Notes under the pieces: generated by a model
Database searches by the model: none
Seen by the model: the letters and a program-made list of their open reading frames with translations, nothing else
What the model was told of the DNA's origin: nothing
Origin: Aeromonas rivuli
GTDB taxonomy: Bacteria > Pseudomonadota > Gammaproteobacteria > Enterobacterales > Aeromonadaceae
Direction: 5' to 3'
Length of the DNA: 64,000 nt
Assembly (NCBI RefSeq): GCF_000820045.1
Contig: NZ_CDBJ01000027.1
Coordinates: forward strand, 124,001 to 188,000
Position numbers and translations under genes: made by a program
Shown here: positions 43,656 to 52,408 of the stretch, piece after piece
Layout of the letters: every line of letters starts with the position of its first letter
Numbering within the stretch: the stretch's first letter is position 1

Positions 43656-44072
43656 TCAGTCGCGACTGTCAGCATGGCGCGCCAACAGGTCCCAACGGTT
43701 GCCACTGATATCCTCAAACACCACCACAGTGCCGTAACTCTCCTGCCGCGGCTGTTCACAAAAGTGGACACCGGCTGCGCGCATCCGCTCATAGTCACCC
43801 CAGAAATCCTGGGTCTCCAGGAACAAAAAGACCCGCCCGCCCCCTTGTTTGCCGATATGGGACGCCTGCTCGGCATTGGCGGCCCGTGCCAGCAGCAGGG
43901 CGCAGCCAGGCTGGGTGGACGGGGCGACCATGACCCAGCGCTTGCCCGGTTTGCCAGGCTCGTCGAGCAGCGTGTCTTCGAGCAGGGTGAAGCCTAGGCT
44001 CTGGGTGAAAAAAGCGATGGCGGCATCATAGTCAGCGACCAGCAGGGTGAGAGCGCCAAGGTGAGAGGCCAT
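43656..44072 (-). CDS. VOC family (glyoxalase/dioxygenase fold) protein
   Basis: A 138-residue vicinal-oxygen-chelate protein. It has two beta-alpha-beta-beta-beta modules: LGALTLLVADYDAAIAFFTQ with SLGFTLLEDTLLDEPGKPG, and FLFLETQDFWGDYERMRAAG with VHFCEQPRQESYGTVVVFED. Potential metal ligands are the histidine in MASHLGALTL and the glutamate in VVVFEDISGNRWDL, as in glyoxalase-type members. The reaction is not predictable. It sits upstream of phoB on the same strand but the Pho box and a gap separate them, so it is likely a separate unit. Confidence 0.9.
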   Translation of the reverse strand: MASHLGALTLLVADYDAAIAFFTQSLGFTLLEDTLLDEPGKPGKRWVMVAPSTQPGCALLLARAANAEQASHIGKQGGGRVFLFLETQDFWGDYERMRAAGVHFCEQPRQESYGTVVVFEDISGNRWDLLARHADSRD

Positions 44073-44130
44073 GGGGAATTCCTTGTGAGCATGAGGCTCA
44101 ATGAGTGTGGGAGGCCCGGCGGCCAGATAG

Positions 44131-44154
44131 CAAAACAGGGCCGGGCGGCCCTGT
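44131..44154 (-). terminator. Terminator of the MaoC-type gene
   Basis: Nine-base stem ACAGGGCCG/CGGCCCTGT around a two-base centre, followed on the minus strand by TTTTGC, about 66 bases after the gene's stop. Confidence 0.75.
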
Positions 44155-44219
44155 CATTATGCCTGTCGCTACCCAGGCATTAATAGTGCGTTATCAATCC
44201 TTGGCCCTGACAGCGGAGG

Positions 44220-44942
44220 TCAGAAATAGAGGCGGGCGACAGATTCGATGACGCAGCCGGGGCGACGCACGCCCTCTATCTCCACCTTGATCTCCTTGAG
44301 CAGTTCCAGTCCGCCCTTGATGGGAGTCACTCGAATGAGCTTGGTGCGGGCGCGCACATTGCTGCCCACCTTGATGGGATAGGGAAAACGCACCTGATCC
44401 AGACCAAAGTTGACCACCATGCGCGCCGTGGGGAACTCGGGGTTCTCCTCATCCACCGACCCTGTCAGTCGAGGCAAGAGCGCCAGGGTCAGAAAACCGT
44501 GGGCTATGGTGCTCTTGAATGGCGATTCGGCGGCGGCGCGATCCGGGTCCGTGTGTATCCACTGGTGATCGCCAGTGACGGCGGCAAACTGATTCACCAT
44601 ATCTTGGCTGATGTGGAGCCAGTCACCGACATGGGTCTCCTCGCCGAGCTGGGCCTGCAAGCGGTCGAAGACCAAGGCCGCTTCCCCTTCGAGGGCAATC
44701 GCCGGCGCGGGCTGTGCCATGCCCTGACCGTTCACGACCTGACGTTGCTGGGACTGTTGTTCCACCTCGACAACGGGTTGGCCATGGGCGTCGAGCACCC
44801 GCCCCAGCAAGGGGTGAAGGTGCGCCTTCTGCTGAAACTCACGCCAGTAGTCACGGATAGCCGGCGAGAGCCAATCCTTGAGCTCAAAGGGGTGTTGCGC
44901 CAAGATTTCGCGCTTTCGCTTCAGAAAATCGACCACTTTCAT
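44220..44942 (-). CDS. MaoC family hydratase-like protein
   Basis: A 240-residue protein with a helical N-terminal part of about 95 residues (MKVVDFLKRKREILAQHPFE, with a Gln-rich linker VEVEQQSQQRQVV) and a C-terminal hotdog domain. The hydratase-2 motif appears as FAAVTGDHQWIHTDPDRAAA, where the catalytic aspartate and histidine (GD and IH) are retained but the usual N-P of the motif is Q-W. It would hydrate an enoyl-CoA, as PhaJ-type enzymes do. The N-terminal helical part resembles a small phasin-like or interaction segment, but this is inference. No fatty-acid or PHA genes lie next to it. Confidence 0.88.
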   Translation of the reverse strand: MKVVDFLKRKREILAQHPFELKDWLSPAIRDYWREFQQKAHLHPLLGRVLDAHGQPVVEVEQQSQQRQVVNGQGMAQPAPAIALEGEAALVFDRLQAQLGEETHVGDWLHISQDMVNQFAAVTGDHQWIHTDPDRAAAESPFKSTIAHGFLTLALLPRLTGSVDEENPEFPTARMVVNFGLDQVRFPYPIKVGSNVRARTKLIRVTPIKGGLELLKEIKVEIEGVRRPGCVIESVARLYF

Positions 44943-45173
44943 TAACCAATCCCTATCTCTAATTAACCAACGAACAGGTCTAACCAGTCCTATTTTATGA
45001 AAGTTTCAGCTGCAAGTGCAAAAAAATCTCGGCGTACAACTGTACCGGCGGCGAGAGTGACCACTCACATGAGCTTCCCAGGCCGCGCCAGTCCTGTGGA
45101 AAAACGATTATCTGCTTTCGGGTCCCTTGCCCAGATAGCGCAGCCTGAAATGGCCAAAGTGCCTCATCAAGGC

Positions 45174-45473
45174 AATAGCTTCGCCTCATCTGACGAAAAA
45201 CATGACGACCAACACCCCTGCCGGGGAGCGTCAGGGGTTTGTCATTGCGCGGGGATCGGCCCGATCACGCCCTGGGCATGAGGTCAAGGTCATTACTCGA
45301 CAAGGGGGCAAGGGGCGAGGAGGAAAGTGGTCAATCCGCCTCTGCCCCAGAGCCGGGGCGCTGAGGCTCTGGGAGCGGGCCAGGGAGGAGTATCAGCCTC
45401 CCGGCCAGAGGTTGTCGGCTTCAGCGTCGCCATGCAGCACGACGCGCCACAGGGGCTCTCCTGCGCACTCAGC
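45174..45473. other. Structured intergenic region downstream of rlmF
   Basis: Three strong inverted repeats lie in this gene-free stretch: CCCCTG (45217-45222) with CAGGGG (45233-45238); CCCAGAGCC/GGCTCTGGG, a perfect nine-base stem with a ten-base loop near 45348-45375; and GGCC-GGGAGG with CCTCCC-GGCC near 45380-45410. No T run follows the last two, so they do not look like ordinary terminators. The rest of 44943-45173 is AT-richer and probably holds the MaoC-type gene's promoter. Short open frames here lack ribosome-binding sites and I leave them out. Confidence 0.45.
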
Positions 45474-46406
45474 TCAGTCGGACCAGCGATTGTCGCTCTG
45501 GAAGCTCCAGGCCAGGATCCGGCTCTGTTTGTTACCCAGGCTCATCTCGATCACTTGCTGCCGCTTGGCGCCTGCCTGGGTGATTGCCTGCTTGGCCGCC
45601 GCCAGGTTCTCTTTTTTCGAGACCAGCGAGCTGAACCAGAGACATTGACCGGCAAAGTCCCGGCTCTCCCGGATCAGGGACGCGAGGAAGGCCGCTTCGC
45701 CCCCATCACACCAAAGCTCGGCCTTCTGACCGCCGAAATTGAGCACAGGAGCCTCGCTGCCAACCTCGGCCTTGCCCAGGTTACGCAGTTTGCGGCGGGT
45801 ACCCTCACTGGCCTCTGCCAGGGAGCCGTGAAACGGCGGGTTGCACAGGGTCAGGGTGAAGCGCTCCCCGGACCCTATGATGCCGTGAAACATCCGGCGA
45901 GCATCCGTCTGCAATCGGCACTCGATCTGCTTGCCCAGACCATTGCTGAGCGCCAGCAAGTTGGCCGCCTTGACCGACACGGGATCGATGTCGGCCCCAA
46001 CGAAGCGCCAGCCATACTCACGACAACCCAGCAGTGGATAAATGCAGTTGGCGCCAACACCGATATCGAGCACCCTCACCCCCTTGCCGGTCCGCGGCGC
46101 CGCTTCCCCCTCGCTGATGAGGTCGGCCACATGGTGCAGGTAGTCGACCCGTCCCGGGATCGGCGGGCAGAGGTAACCCGCGGGCAGATCCCAGTGGCGT
46201 ATGCCGTAATGCAACGCCAGCAGCCCCTTGTTGAGCGCCTTGACGGCGGCGGGGTCGGCAAAATCCAGGGTGCGAGTACCATGGTCGTTGGTAAACACGA
46301 AGGGGGTCAGTTCGGGAGTGCGCAGGCAGAGAGCCGCCAGATCATAGGGAGCATGATGGCGATTGCGGGGATGCAATCCGGCTTTGGTGGTTGTCTCTCT
46401 GGTCAT
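45474..46406 (-). CDS. rlmF: 23S rRNA (adenine(1618)-N(6))-methyltransferase RlmF
   Basis: Methylates N6 of adenine 1618 in 23S rRNA using S-adenosylmethionine. It is 310 residues against 308 in E. coli. The N terminus has [18 protein letters not shown], then [16 protein letters not shown] and [20 protein letters not shown]. The SAM-binding motif is [16 protein letters not shown] and the catalytic motif is CNPPFHGS (NPPF). I start at the ATG at 46406 so that the length before GLHPRNRHH is like that of homologues; ATGs at 46421 and 46460 are in frame. It is monocistronic. Confidence 0.95.
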   Translation of the reverse strand: MTRETTTKAGLHPRNRHHAPYDLAALCLRTPELTPFVFTNDHGTRTLDFADPAAVKALNKGLLALHYGIRHWDLPAGYLCPPIPGRVDYLHHVADLISEGEAAPRTGKGVRVLDIGVGANCIYPLLGCREYGWRFVGADIDPVSVKAANLLALSNGLGKQIECRLQTDARRMFHGIIGSGERFTLTLCNPPFHGSLAEASEGTRRKLRNLGKAEVGSEAPVLNFGGQKAELWCDGGEAAFLASLIRESRDFAGQCLWFSSLVSKKENLAAAKQAITQAGAKRQQVIEMSLGNKQSRILAWSFQSDNRWSD

Positions 46407-46501
46407 TGGGGGCCTAGTCATCTGGAGCCTGGTCAATCCTGGCGAAAAGCGGGCCCACACTATAGAGAGTCGGCCCGCAAAAGTCTAAATGATGGCCATA
46501 A

Positions 46502-46526
46502 AAAACCGGGCCGCCAGGGCCCGGTT
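46502..46526. terminator. Terminator of the NlpC/P60 gene
   Basis: Ten-base stem AAACCGGGCC/GGCCCGGTTT with a five-base loop, 55 bases downstream of the gene's stop. Confidence 0.85.
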
Positions 46527-46580
46527 TGAGTGAGGTTGGAGAAACTGTCCGTACTGCGAACGGTTTGTCCAGCCTGGCTC

Positions 46581-47081
46581 TTAGATCTCGATGCGGCGCG
46601 CTTGCCAGAACTTATTGCGCCAGTACTGATTGTCCAACCGGGAGCGGGTTACACCGGCTCGGGTCGAGGCGTGAATGAACTCGCCATTGCCCACATAGAT
46701 GCCCACATGATTGAGTCGGGAGCTGATCTTGAAAAATACCAGGTCCCCTTCAACCAGTTCCTGCTTGGAGACTCTGGTGCCCTCGTGCACCTGAGAGCGG
46801 GTATCACGTGGCAACTCAATACCCACTGCGTTGCGATACACTTCACGGGCGAAGGCGGAACAATCTATGCCGCGTTCACTGGTACCACCGAAACGGTAGG
46901 GAGTACCACGCCACTCTTTGAATACAGTCAGAATTTCGTTTACGTCAGGTGTTTGGTTGACTTCCGGTTCAACCACGGGCTCCATCATGGAGACCTCGAT
47001 CTTACTAGCGACATCAGGTTGGGGTGCCGAGGCACAACCCACCATGCCGAGTGAGACCAGCAGTAGCATCAGGTAACGCAA
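46581..47081 (-). CDS. NlpC/P60 family lipoprotein (C40 peptidase, murein endopeptidase)
   Basis: Envelope cysteine peptidase of 166 residues that would cut peptide cross-links or stem peptides in peptidoglycan. It has a lipoprotein signal (MRYLMLLLVSLGMVGCASAP, lipid cysteine at 16) and a linker rich in Pro, Glu and Val, then the catalytic domain from about residue 55: WRGTPYRFGGTSERGIDCSAF with the nucleophile cysteine, HVGIYVGNGEFIHAST with the two histidines, and the end WRNKFWQARRI. It resembles E. coli MepS/NlpC. Just upstream, TTGTTAAAAC and TTGTTAAAAT form a tandem ten-base repeat (47100-47119) that could be an operator or A-rich leader element. Confidence 0.93.
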   Translation of the reverse strand: MRYLMLLLVSLGMVGCASAPQPDVASKIEVSMMEPVVEPEVNQTPDVNEILTVFKEWRGTPYRFGGTSERGIDCSAFAREVYRNAVGIELPRDTRSQVHEGTRVSKQELVEGDLVFFKISSRLNHVGIYVGNGEFIHASTRAGVTRSRLDNQYWRNKFWQARRIEI

Positions 47082-47345
47082 TCCTTTATCCCCGCAAAGT
47101 TGTTAAAACTTGTTAAAATACGGCCTTTGGCAGGCAAATTATGAAATGCAACAGTCCTCGACTATATCCAAGAATCCTATCGAGGCAAGTGAAAATCCCT
47201 ATCAAGCTCACACTTTTGCAAAAAAATGCGTTATTTTTCATCATTAATGTGAGGATAGCCAAACAAGATACCCTGCCGACAAGCCGCTGCAGACCAGTTA
47301 CTGTGTGCTATTTATCCCTGCTTTATCGATTTTTTTAAGTGAATA

Positions 47346-48062
47346 ATGATGACAACTACGGATCTGTTTTTGTTAAATGCTACCAACGTGGCCCAAACCC
47401 AGTTGTCTGGCCTGGAGCCATGGCTCAATGCGTTGCAGCGCCAGCAATGGCAACAGATAAAGCAGCCCAGGCGCCGCCAGGAATTTCTCGTCAGCCGAGC
47501 TGTGCTTAACCGGTTATTGACCTCCCATCTTGGCCAGGACCCGCAAAACCTGCACTTTTACACAGGCCCCCATGGCAAGCCCGCCCTCACCGGCCCCGGG
47601 CAGGATCATTGCCATTTCAACCTGAGTCACAGCGGCGACTGGCTGGTGATTGCCATTGGTGACCAGGGGCCTCTTGGGGTCGATCTCGAACTCGGTCGCC
47701 GCGCTCGCTCCCCCCTGCCCCTCGCCCAGCGCTTCTTCGCTGCAGCCGAATATCAGTACCTGGCCGACCTGCCACAGGCCGAGCAGAACTCGGCTTTTTA
47801 TCGACTCTGGTCACGCAAGGAGGCCGTGCTCAAGGCTCATGGGGGCGGTATAGCCGCCGGACTGGATAAGGTGGAATTTGTACCGCAGCAGAAGTGGCGC
47901 CTGCTCAACCACCTCGACGGGGTCGACTACCGGGTCCATGACTGGCCCTGGCAGGGGGGCTGGCTCAGTCTCGCGGGCAGGACGAGTGACGTGCACCTGC
48001 ATCAGCTCGATGAATGTCTTGAAATCATGACAGGACAACCCCATCTTGATAAAAACCCCTAG
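47346..48062 (+). CDS. 4'-phosphopantetheinyl transferase superfamily protein
   Basis: Transfers phosphopantetheine from CoA to a serine on carrier proteins. It is 238 residues, the size and architecture of the Sfp type with two tandem subdomains. The motifs are HFNLSHSGDWLVIAIGD, GVDLELGRR with the Mg2+ site (GVD) and FYRLWSRKEAVLKAHGGGI (W-x-x-KEA-x-x-K). No polyketide, peptide-synthetase or other carrier-protein genes lie nearby, so its client is unknown. Two ATGs (47346, 47349) are adjacent. CnoX follows 16 bases later, so the two are probably in one transcript. Confidence 0.92.
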   Translation: MMTTTDLFLLNATNVAQTQLSGLEPWLNALQRQQWQQIKQPRRRQEFLVSRAVLNRLLTSHLGQDPQNLHFYTGPHGKPALTGPGQDHCHFNLSHSGDWLVIAIGDQGPLGVDLELGRRARSPLPLAQRFFAAAEYQYLADLPQAEQNSAFYRLWSRKEAVLKAHGGGIAAGLDKVEFVPQQKWRLLNHLDGVDYRVHDWPWQGGWLSLAGRTSDVHLHQLDECLEIMTGQPHLDKNP

Positions 48063-48077
48063 CCAAGAGCCAGTCTC

Positions 48078-48926
48078 ATGATCGTTGACATCCATCCCCA
48101 GAATTTCCAGATCGAGTTGCTCGATGCCTCCATGCAAAAACCGGTCGTCATCTATTTCTATGCGCCGCAGATGCCGGAATGCCAAGGGATGACCCCCCTC
48201 ATCGAACAGCTTGTAGGTGAGAACAACCCGCAGGTCACCCTGGCCAAGGTGGACATGAACGATCCCCAGCTGCAACCGCTGGCCGGTCAGCTTGGCCTGC
48301 GTGCCCTGCCCGCGCTGGTGCTCTTCCACCAGGGACAACCGGATGAGCAAGCCATGCTGGAGGGTCCGCAAGATGAACAGACCCTGCGCACCTATTTCGC
48401 CGCCTTCTCTCCCAAGGAAGAGGAAGAGCTGCTCAAGCGAGGACAGCAAGCCCTCGCCGAAGGGCAGGCCGATGAGGGCTATGCCGATCTCGCCAAAGCC
48501 CATCAGCTGGCAGGGGATCGCCACGATATCCATCTCTGGCTCATCCAGGCAGCCCTCGATCTCAATCGCCTCGACGAAGCGGCGCAGCGGCTCGCTCAAG
48601 TTCCCATGGCAGCCCAGGATGATCACTATCACACCCTCTGCTCGCGTCTGGCACTGGCTCAACAAGCCGCTGACAGCCCGGAGCTGCGTGCTCTGGAGGC
48701 CCGTTATCAGCAGGCCCCTGACGATTTCGCCCTGGCTCAGGAGCTGGCCGTGCTCTACCACCAGGCGGGACGTCAGGAGGAGGCCCTCACCCTATTGCTG
48801 ACCGTGTTGCAGCGGGATCTCGGCTTCGGTGACGCGAGAAAGACCTATCTCGATATCCTGGCGACCATGGGGGCTCACCCGGCGGTGGCCGGTTTCAGAC
48901 GCAAGCTCTACAGCATACTCTATTGA
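48078..48926 (+). CDS. cnoX: Thioredoxin-like chaperedoxin CnoX (YbbN)
   Basis: Holdase-type chaperone with an N-terminal thioredoxin-like domain and a C-terminal TPR-like domain. It is 282 residues against 284 in E. coli CnoX. The thioredoxin domain has VVIYFYAPQMPECQGMTPL, which lacks a CxxC pair (one cysteine only, as in CnoX, which cannot act as an ordinary reductant). The C-terminal part, with LALAQQAADSPELRALEARY, FALAQELAVLYHQAGRQEEA and FRRKLYSILY, matches CnoX repeats. In E. coli it protects proteins under bleach stress and hands them to GroEL and DnaK. It follows the PPTase gene. Confidence 0.93.
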   Translation: MIVDIHPQNFQIELLDASMQKPVVIYFYAPQMPECQGMTPLIEQLVGENNPQVTLAKVDMNDPQLQPLAGQLGLRALPALVLFHQGQPDEQAMLEGPQDEQTLRTYFAAFSPKEEEELLKRGQQALAEGQADEGYADLAKAHQLAGDRHDIHLWLIQAALDLNRLDEAAQRLAQVPMAAQDDHYHTLCSRLALAQQAADSPELRALEARYQQAPDDFALAQELAVLYHQAGRQEEALTLLLTVLQRDLGFGDARKTYLDILATMGAHPAVAGFRRKLYSILY

Positions 48927-49080
48927 GTCTTACTGGTGCGATGAGAGGAGAGGGCTATGCCGAAGGGCATGGCTCTTTTTTATCAATGAGATCAGAGAAA
49001 CAGACACTGTCGGGAAAACAAGAAAAGAGGGGATAACTGGCGGGACCTGGCAAGGAAAAGGCAAATTTTGGGCAAAAAAA

Positions 49081-49106
49081 ATGGCGCAGAGACTGCGCCA
49101 TTTTTT
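49081..49106 (-). terminator. Terminator of lpp
   Basis: Stem ATGGCGCAG/CTGCGCCAT with a three-base loop. It is followed on the minus strand by seven T's (A's at 49074-49080), and sits right behind lpp. Confidence 0.92.
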
Positions 49107-49114
49107 CGCATGAA

Positions 49115-49357
49115 TTACTTCTTGTAGGAAGTAGCCATGTTGTCCAGACGCTGGTTAGCGCGCATGGCTTCTTGGTTGGCTTGAGCAACATCAGCGGCCA
49201 TTTTGGATTGATCAGCACGAACAGCGCTAACATCTTGAGCCAGTTGGTCAACTTTGTTAGACAGGTTCTGTACGGAGGTTTCCAGTTCGCTGGTGTTAGC
49301 ACAACCGCCCAGCAGGGCAGACAGACCAACAACACCTACCAACAACAATTTTTTCAT
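49115..49357 (-). CDS. lpp: Major outer-membrane lipoprotein Lpp (Braun lipoprotein)
   Basis: Abundant lipoprotein that ties the outer membrane to peptidoglycan, 80 residues. The signal peptide ends in a lipobox (LLGGC, cysteine at residue 19), then comes the heptad-repeat helix NTSELETSVQNLSNKVDQLA with further repeats that trimerise, and the C terminus TSYKK, whose last lysine is the site of covalent attachment to diaminopimelate. A CATAAT (minus strand, 49408-49403) is a likely -10 box. The compact gene, strong terminator and AT-rich upstream region fit a highly expressed gene. Confidence 0.95.
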   Translation of the reverse strand: MKKLLLVGVVGLSALLGGCANTSELETSVQNLSNKVDQLAQDVSAVRADQSKMAADVAQANQEAMRANQRLDNMATSYKK

Positions 49358-49580
49358 TTTTAAAGCTCCCTTGAGCTCGCCAGACGTTTAGCAAGCGGCG
49401 TGATTATGGCACAAAAAATTCTTACTTTGGATAGGCCTCATCACAGATAAATGCACTAAAACCCTCATTTTTTTTTCCATTTGCACGATTTGCGCAAATT
49501 TCAAACAAAACGGGGCCTCAGTGATGAGGTTCGGACAAAGCGTAACCAAAAAATGTCCTTATTACAATTTCGTATGGAAC

Positions 49581-50234
49581 TTAGGCCGAACGCTCTGTCA
49601 ACATCTGACGATACAGCACCAGATCTTCTATGGTCAGCACCGGCAACTGATGCTGGCGACCAAAAGCCACCAGATCCGGCAGACGCGCCATGGTGCCATC
49701 TTCGTTGGTCACTTCGCACAACACTCCGAACGGTTTGAGTCCTGCCAGCTGCATCAGATCCACGGTCGCCTCGGTATGACCCCGACGGCTCATGACACCA
49801 CCATTGCGAGCCCGCAGCGGGAAGACGTGACCTGGGTGGTTGAGATCGGACGGCTTGGCGCCATCGGCGATGGCGGCTCTGATAGTGGTGATGCGATCGG
49901 CGGCGGAGACCCCGGTGGTGACCCCCTGGGCCGCCTCTATGGTGACGGTGAAGGCGGTCTGGTATTGACTGGAGTTGGCCTCCACCATCATGGGCAGCTC
50001 GAGCTGGCGCACTCTATCCTCCGGCAGACAGAGGCAGACGATGCCGGAGCACTCGCGGATCATCATGGCCATTTGGGCGTTGGTCATGGACTGCGCCGCG
50101 AAGATGAGATCCCCTTCGTTTTCCCTGTCCTCATCGTCGGCAACCAGTACGCCGCGACCGGCGCGCAGGGATGCCAGAGCCGCTTCGACTCTTTCGATGG
50201 GATGACCAAATTCACTGAGTAAAGACTGATTCAT
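49581..50234 (-). CDS. ribB: 3,4-dihydroxy-2-butanone-4-phosphate synthase
   Basis: Makes the four-carbon unit of riboflavin from ribulose 5-phosphate, releasing formate. It is 217 residues, the same length as E. coli RibB. Motifs are [19 protein letters not shown] with the Mg2+/substrate acidic loop [31 protein letters not shown] and [12 protein letters not shown]. There is no fused GTP cyclohydrolase II domain, so this is the single-function form. An FMN riboswitch lies upstream at 50339-50482, so the gene should be shut off when FMN is plentiful. Confidence 0.96.
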   Translation of the reverse strand: MNQSLLSEFGHPIERVEAALASLRAGRGVLVADDEDRENEGDLIFAAQSMTNAQMAMMIRECSGIVCLCLPEDRVRQLELPMMVEANSSQYQTAFTVTIEAAQGVTTGVSAADRITTIRAAIADGAKPSDLNHPGHVFPLRARNGGVMSRRGHTEATVDLMQLAGLKPFGVLCEVTNEDGTMARLPDLVAFGRQHQLPVLTIEDLVLYRQMLTERSA

Positions 50235-50338
50235 GGTAAGACTCCGTTAACTTCACAAGTACCAGAATCAGGGCATGGAGCAGACAGAGAGAGGCATGCG
50301 GCGGCCACCCGAAAGGGCCACGCGTGGAACACGCTGTC

Positions 50339-50482
50339 TTATCCTCTTTCATCCGGACTATGACCGTCGGCTCCGGCATCTCACCGGATCTGCTGACCCC
50401 GACGACGAGTCGGGCGCTCGCGGGCTCCCCGAGTCAATCGGGATACCGCCGGTGGGGAATTTCGCCCCGCCCTGAGAATAAG
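50339..50482 (-). ncRNA. FMN riboswitch (RFN element) controlling ribB
   Basis: On the minus strand the element opens TTATTCTCAGGGCGGGGCGAAATTCCCCACC and closes GGATGAAAGAGGATAAG, the conserved borders of the RFN aptamer, with GACTCGGGGAGCCCGCGAGCG and GGTCAGCAGATCCGGTGAGATGCCGGAGCC in between. It lies about 100 bases before the ribB start; that gap contains CCACGCGTGG and GGCC-rich segments suited to an alternative stem. Confidence 0.95.
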
Positions 50483-50683
50483 CGCAGACAGACTAAAGAA
50501 ATTTGTCCCGCGATGCCAGCATGCGGGCCTAAAAACCGCAAGCTGTCGAGATTTGACGCCCGGGCTGTGCTTGGGCTTTTCCTTTATGGCATAGTGCCTC
50601 AAAAACTGTGCCGCAAAGGCAGTGCCTAACCAGCAAGCCCGGCGGATACACTGCTCCGCCCGGATGGCCACCACACTACGGAA

Positions 50684-51532
50684 ATGATGACAGACATGGA
50701 AAAGAAAATACTGCTCACGGATTGCCAGGACGCCAAGGGCCTCATCGCCAAGATCACCAACATCTGCTACAAGCACCAGCTCAACATCAACAAGAACGAC
50801 GAGTTCGTCGATCACGAGAACGGCCGCTTCTTCATGCGCACCGAGCTGGAGGGGCGTTTCAATGACGAGACCCTGCTGGCGGATCTCGATGATGCTCTGC
50901 CCGCTGGCGCCCTGCGTCGCCTGGTCAAGGCGGGCAAGAAGCGGATCGTCATATTGGTGACCAAGGAGACCCACTGCCTCGGGGACATCCTGATGAAGAA
51001 CTATGCGGGCGCCCTGGACATGGACATAGTGGCGGTGATCGGCAACTACGACACCCTGGCTGAATTGACGGGTAAATTCGATATCCCCTTCCATACCGTC
51101 AGCCATGAAGATCTGAGCCGCACCGAGCACGAAGAGCAGGTGCGCGCCATCATAGACGGCTATCAGCCGGACTACGTGATCCTAGCCAAGTACATGCGGG
51201 TGCTGACCCCCAGCTTCGTCGAGGCCTATCCGCGCAAGATCCTCAACATCCACCACTCCTTCCTGCCCGCCTTCATCGGGGCGCGCCCCTACCGCCAGGC
51301 ATTCGATCGCGGCGTGAAGCTCATCGGCGCCACCGCCCACTTCGTCACCGACGATCTGGATGAAGGCCCCATCGTCGAGCAGGATGTGATCCACGTGGGC
51401 CACACCTTCAGTGCCGAGGGCATGGCCAAGGCGGGCCGGGACGTGGAAAAATCCGTGCTGAGCCGCGCCCTGGAGCTGGTGCTCAACGAGCGGGTCTTCG
51501 TCTATGGCAACAAGACGGTGGTGTTCAAGTAA
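50684..51532 (+). CDS. purU: Formyltetrahydrofolate deformylase
   Basis: Hydrolyses 10-formyltetrahydrofolate to tetrahydrofolate and formate, keeping the folate pool in balance and giving formate for PurT. It is 282 residues. The N-terminal ACT domain (KKILLTDCQDAKGLIAKITN) senses amino acids; the C-terminal formyltransferase domain has VLAKYMRVLTP and the catalytic NIHHSFLPAFIGARPYRQA with the conserved N, H and, later, D in VTDDLDEGPI. It matches E. coli PurU throughout. ATGs at 50684 and 50696 are both plausible starts. It is divergent from the FMN riboswitch/ribB unit. Confidence 0.96.
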   Translation: MMTDMEKKILLTDCQDAKGLIAKITNICYKHQLNINKNDEFVDHENGRFFMRTELEGRFNDETLLADLDDALPAGALRRLVKAGKKRIVILVTKETHCLGDILMKNYAGALDMDIVAVIGNYDTLAELTGKFDIPFHTVSHEDLSRTEHEEQVRAIIDGYQPDYVILAKYMRVLTPSFVEAYPRKILNIHHSFLPAFIGARPYRQAFDRGVKLIGATAHFVTDDLDEGPIVEQDVIHVGHTFSAEGMAKAGRDVEKSVLSRALELVLNERVFVYGNKTVVFK

Positions 51533-51545
51533 CAGCACCATGCAA

Positions 51546-51566
51546 AAAGGCCCCGCGGGGCCTTTC
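51546..51566 (+). terminator. Terminator of purU
   Basis: Perfect palindrome with arm AAAGGCCCCG followed by TTTCTTG, 13 bases after the purU stop. Confidence 0.87.
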
Positions 51567-51628
51567 TTGTTATCGACAGGCGAGTGGGAACCCACTCAGC
51601 GCTCTGCTCTCCTGATGTCACGCCGTCA

Positions 51629-52255
51629 TCACCTATGGTCAGCACGGATACCCCCTTCGCTCGACTGTGGGGCCAGTTCCGCTTCAGCCTCCAGGATGGT
51701 GCGCCGCTGGGCCGCATCGACCCAGTCACCATAATCGGCGAGCAGGGCCCGCAACTTGGGCTGGATGCTGATCTGGCAAAAAGGCTTGTCCGGCTGACGA
51801 TAGTAGTAATCGCGGATCCCGGGACGGGATGGCGAGAAGTCACGATAGCGCAGCGCCTCGGTCAGCAGGGGTTCGCTAAAGTGCGACTGCAGGCCCGTGA
51901 GCATCTCGGCCACCCGGTGGCGTTGCTCCTCATCGAAGCAATAGAGGGCGGAGCGGTAGCGATGGCGCAGGGCATGTGGGTTGGTGGCGCTGTGACTGTG
52001 GAGATGGATCTCGACCAGCAGCGCCAGCGGCAGGCGGGACTCATCGAAGTGGACTATCACCCCCTCGCTGAATCCGGCGGCAACCAGGGCGCCATTGACT
52101 GTACTGCTAGCGAGGGCATCCGTCTCGATCCCTTGCACGGCGTCAGCATCCTGCGCGGCCAGCCAGCCCTGCTCCACATCCTCCACGCCGCGCAGCGAGC
52201 GAAATACCGCCTCGGTACACCAGTGACAACTGCCGCCCAACCCTATTTTGCTCAC
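51629..52255 (-). CDS. MsrA-like protein (peptide methionine sulfoxide reductase family)
   Basis: A 208-residue protein related to methionine-S-sulfoxide reductase A. The N terminus has GLGGSCHWCTEAVFRSLRGV (the MsrA catalytic loop is usually GCFWGTE), followed by DVEQGWLA and the later FDESRLPLALLVEIHLHSHS, NPHALRHRYRSALYC and FCQISIQPKLRALLADYGDW. Relative to ordinary MsrA the FW of the loop is changed to HW, and a second cysteine lies three residues on (CHWC). I chose GTG at 52255 as start because the family N terminus follows; an ATG 21 codons upstream would add an atypical segment. It could be a divergent MsrA or a repurposed paralogue. Confidence 0.75.
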   Translation of the reverse strand: MSKIGLGGSCHWCTEAVFRSLRGVEDVEQGWLAAQDADAVQGIETDALASSTVNGALVAAGFSEGVIVHFDESRLPLALLVEIHLHSHSATNPHALRHRYRSALYCFDEEQRHRVAEMLTGLQSHFSEPLLTEALRYRDFSPSRPGIRDYYYRQPDKPFCQISIQPKLRALLADYGDWVDAAQRRTILEAEAELAPQSSEGGIRADHR

Positions 52256-52408
52256 CCTTCCCCCATCACACCTTTCGTTTACCCGGCGCCATGATGGCCA
52301 ACCATCGCAATGCTGCATATCTCTATGCTAAACCATCGATAGACTGCATAGCTGAATGGCCGTGGCGACGCCACCATGGGTCAAGTCACCTCGGCGGGGT
52401 TACCCCTC

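Noticed and set aside
44997-45281. 94-codon plus-strand open frame in the gap upstream of rlmF's end
   Set aside because: No ribosome-binding site, composition like non-coding sequence, and it overlaps the leader of the MaoC-type gene.
47141-47338. 65-codon plus-strand frame before the phosphopantetheinyl transferase gene
   Set aside because: AT-rich region with no ribosome-binding site; the frame looks random and probably is the promoter region of the downstream gene.
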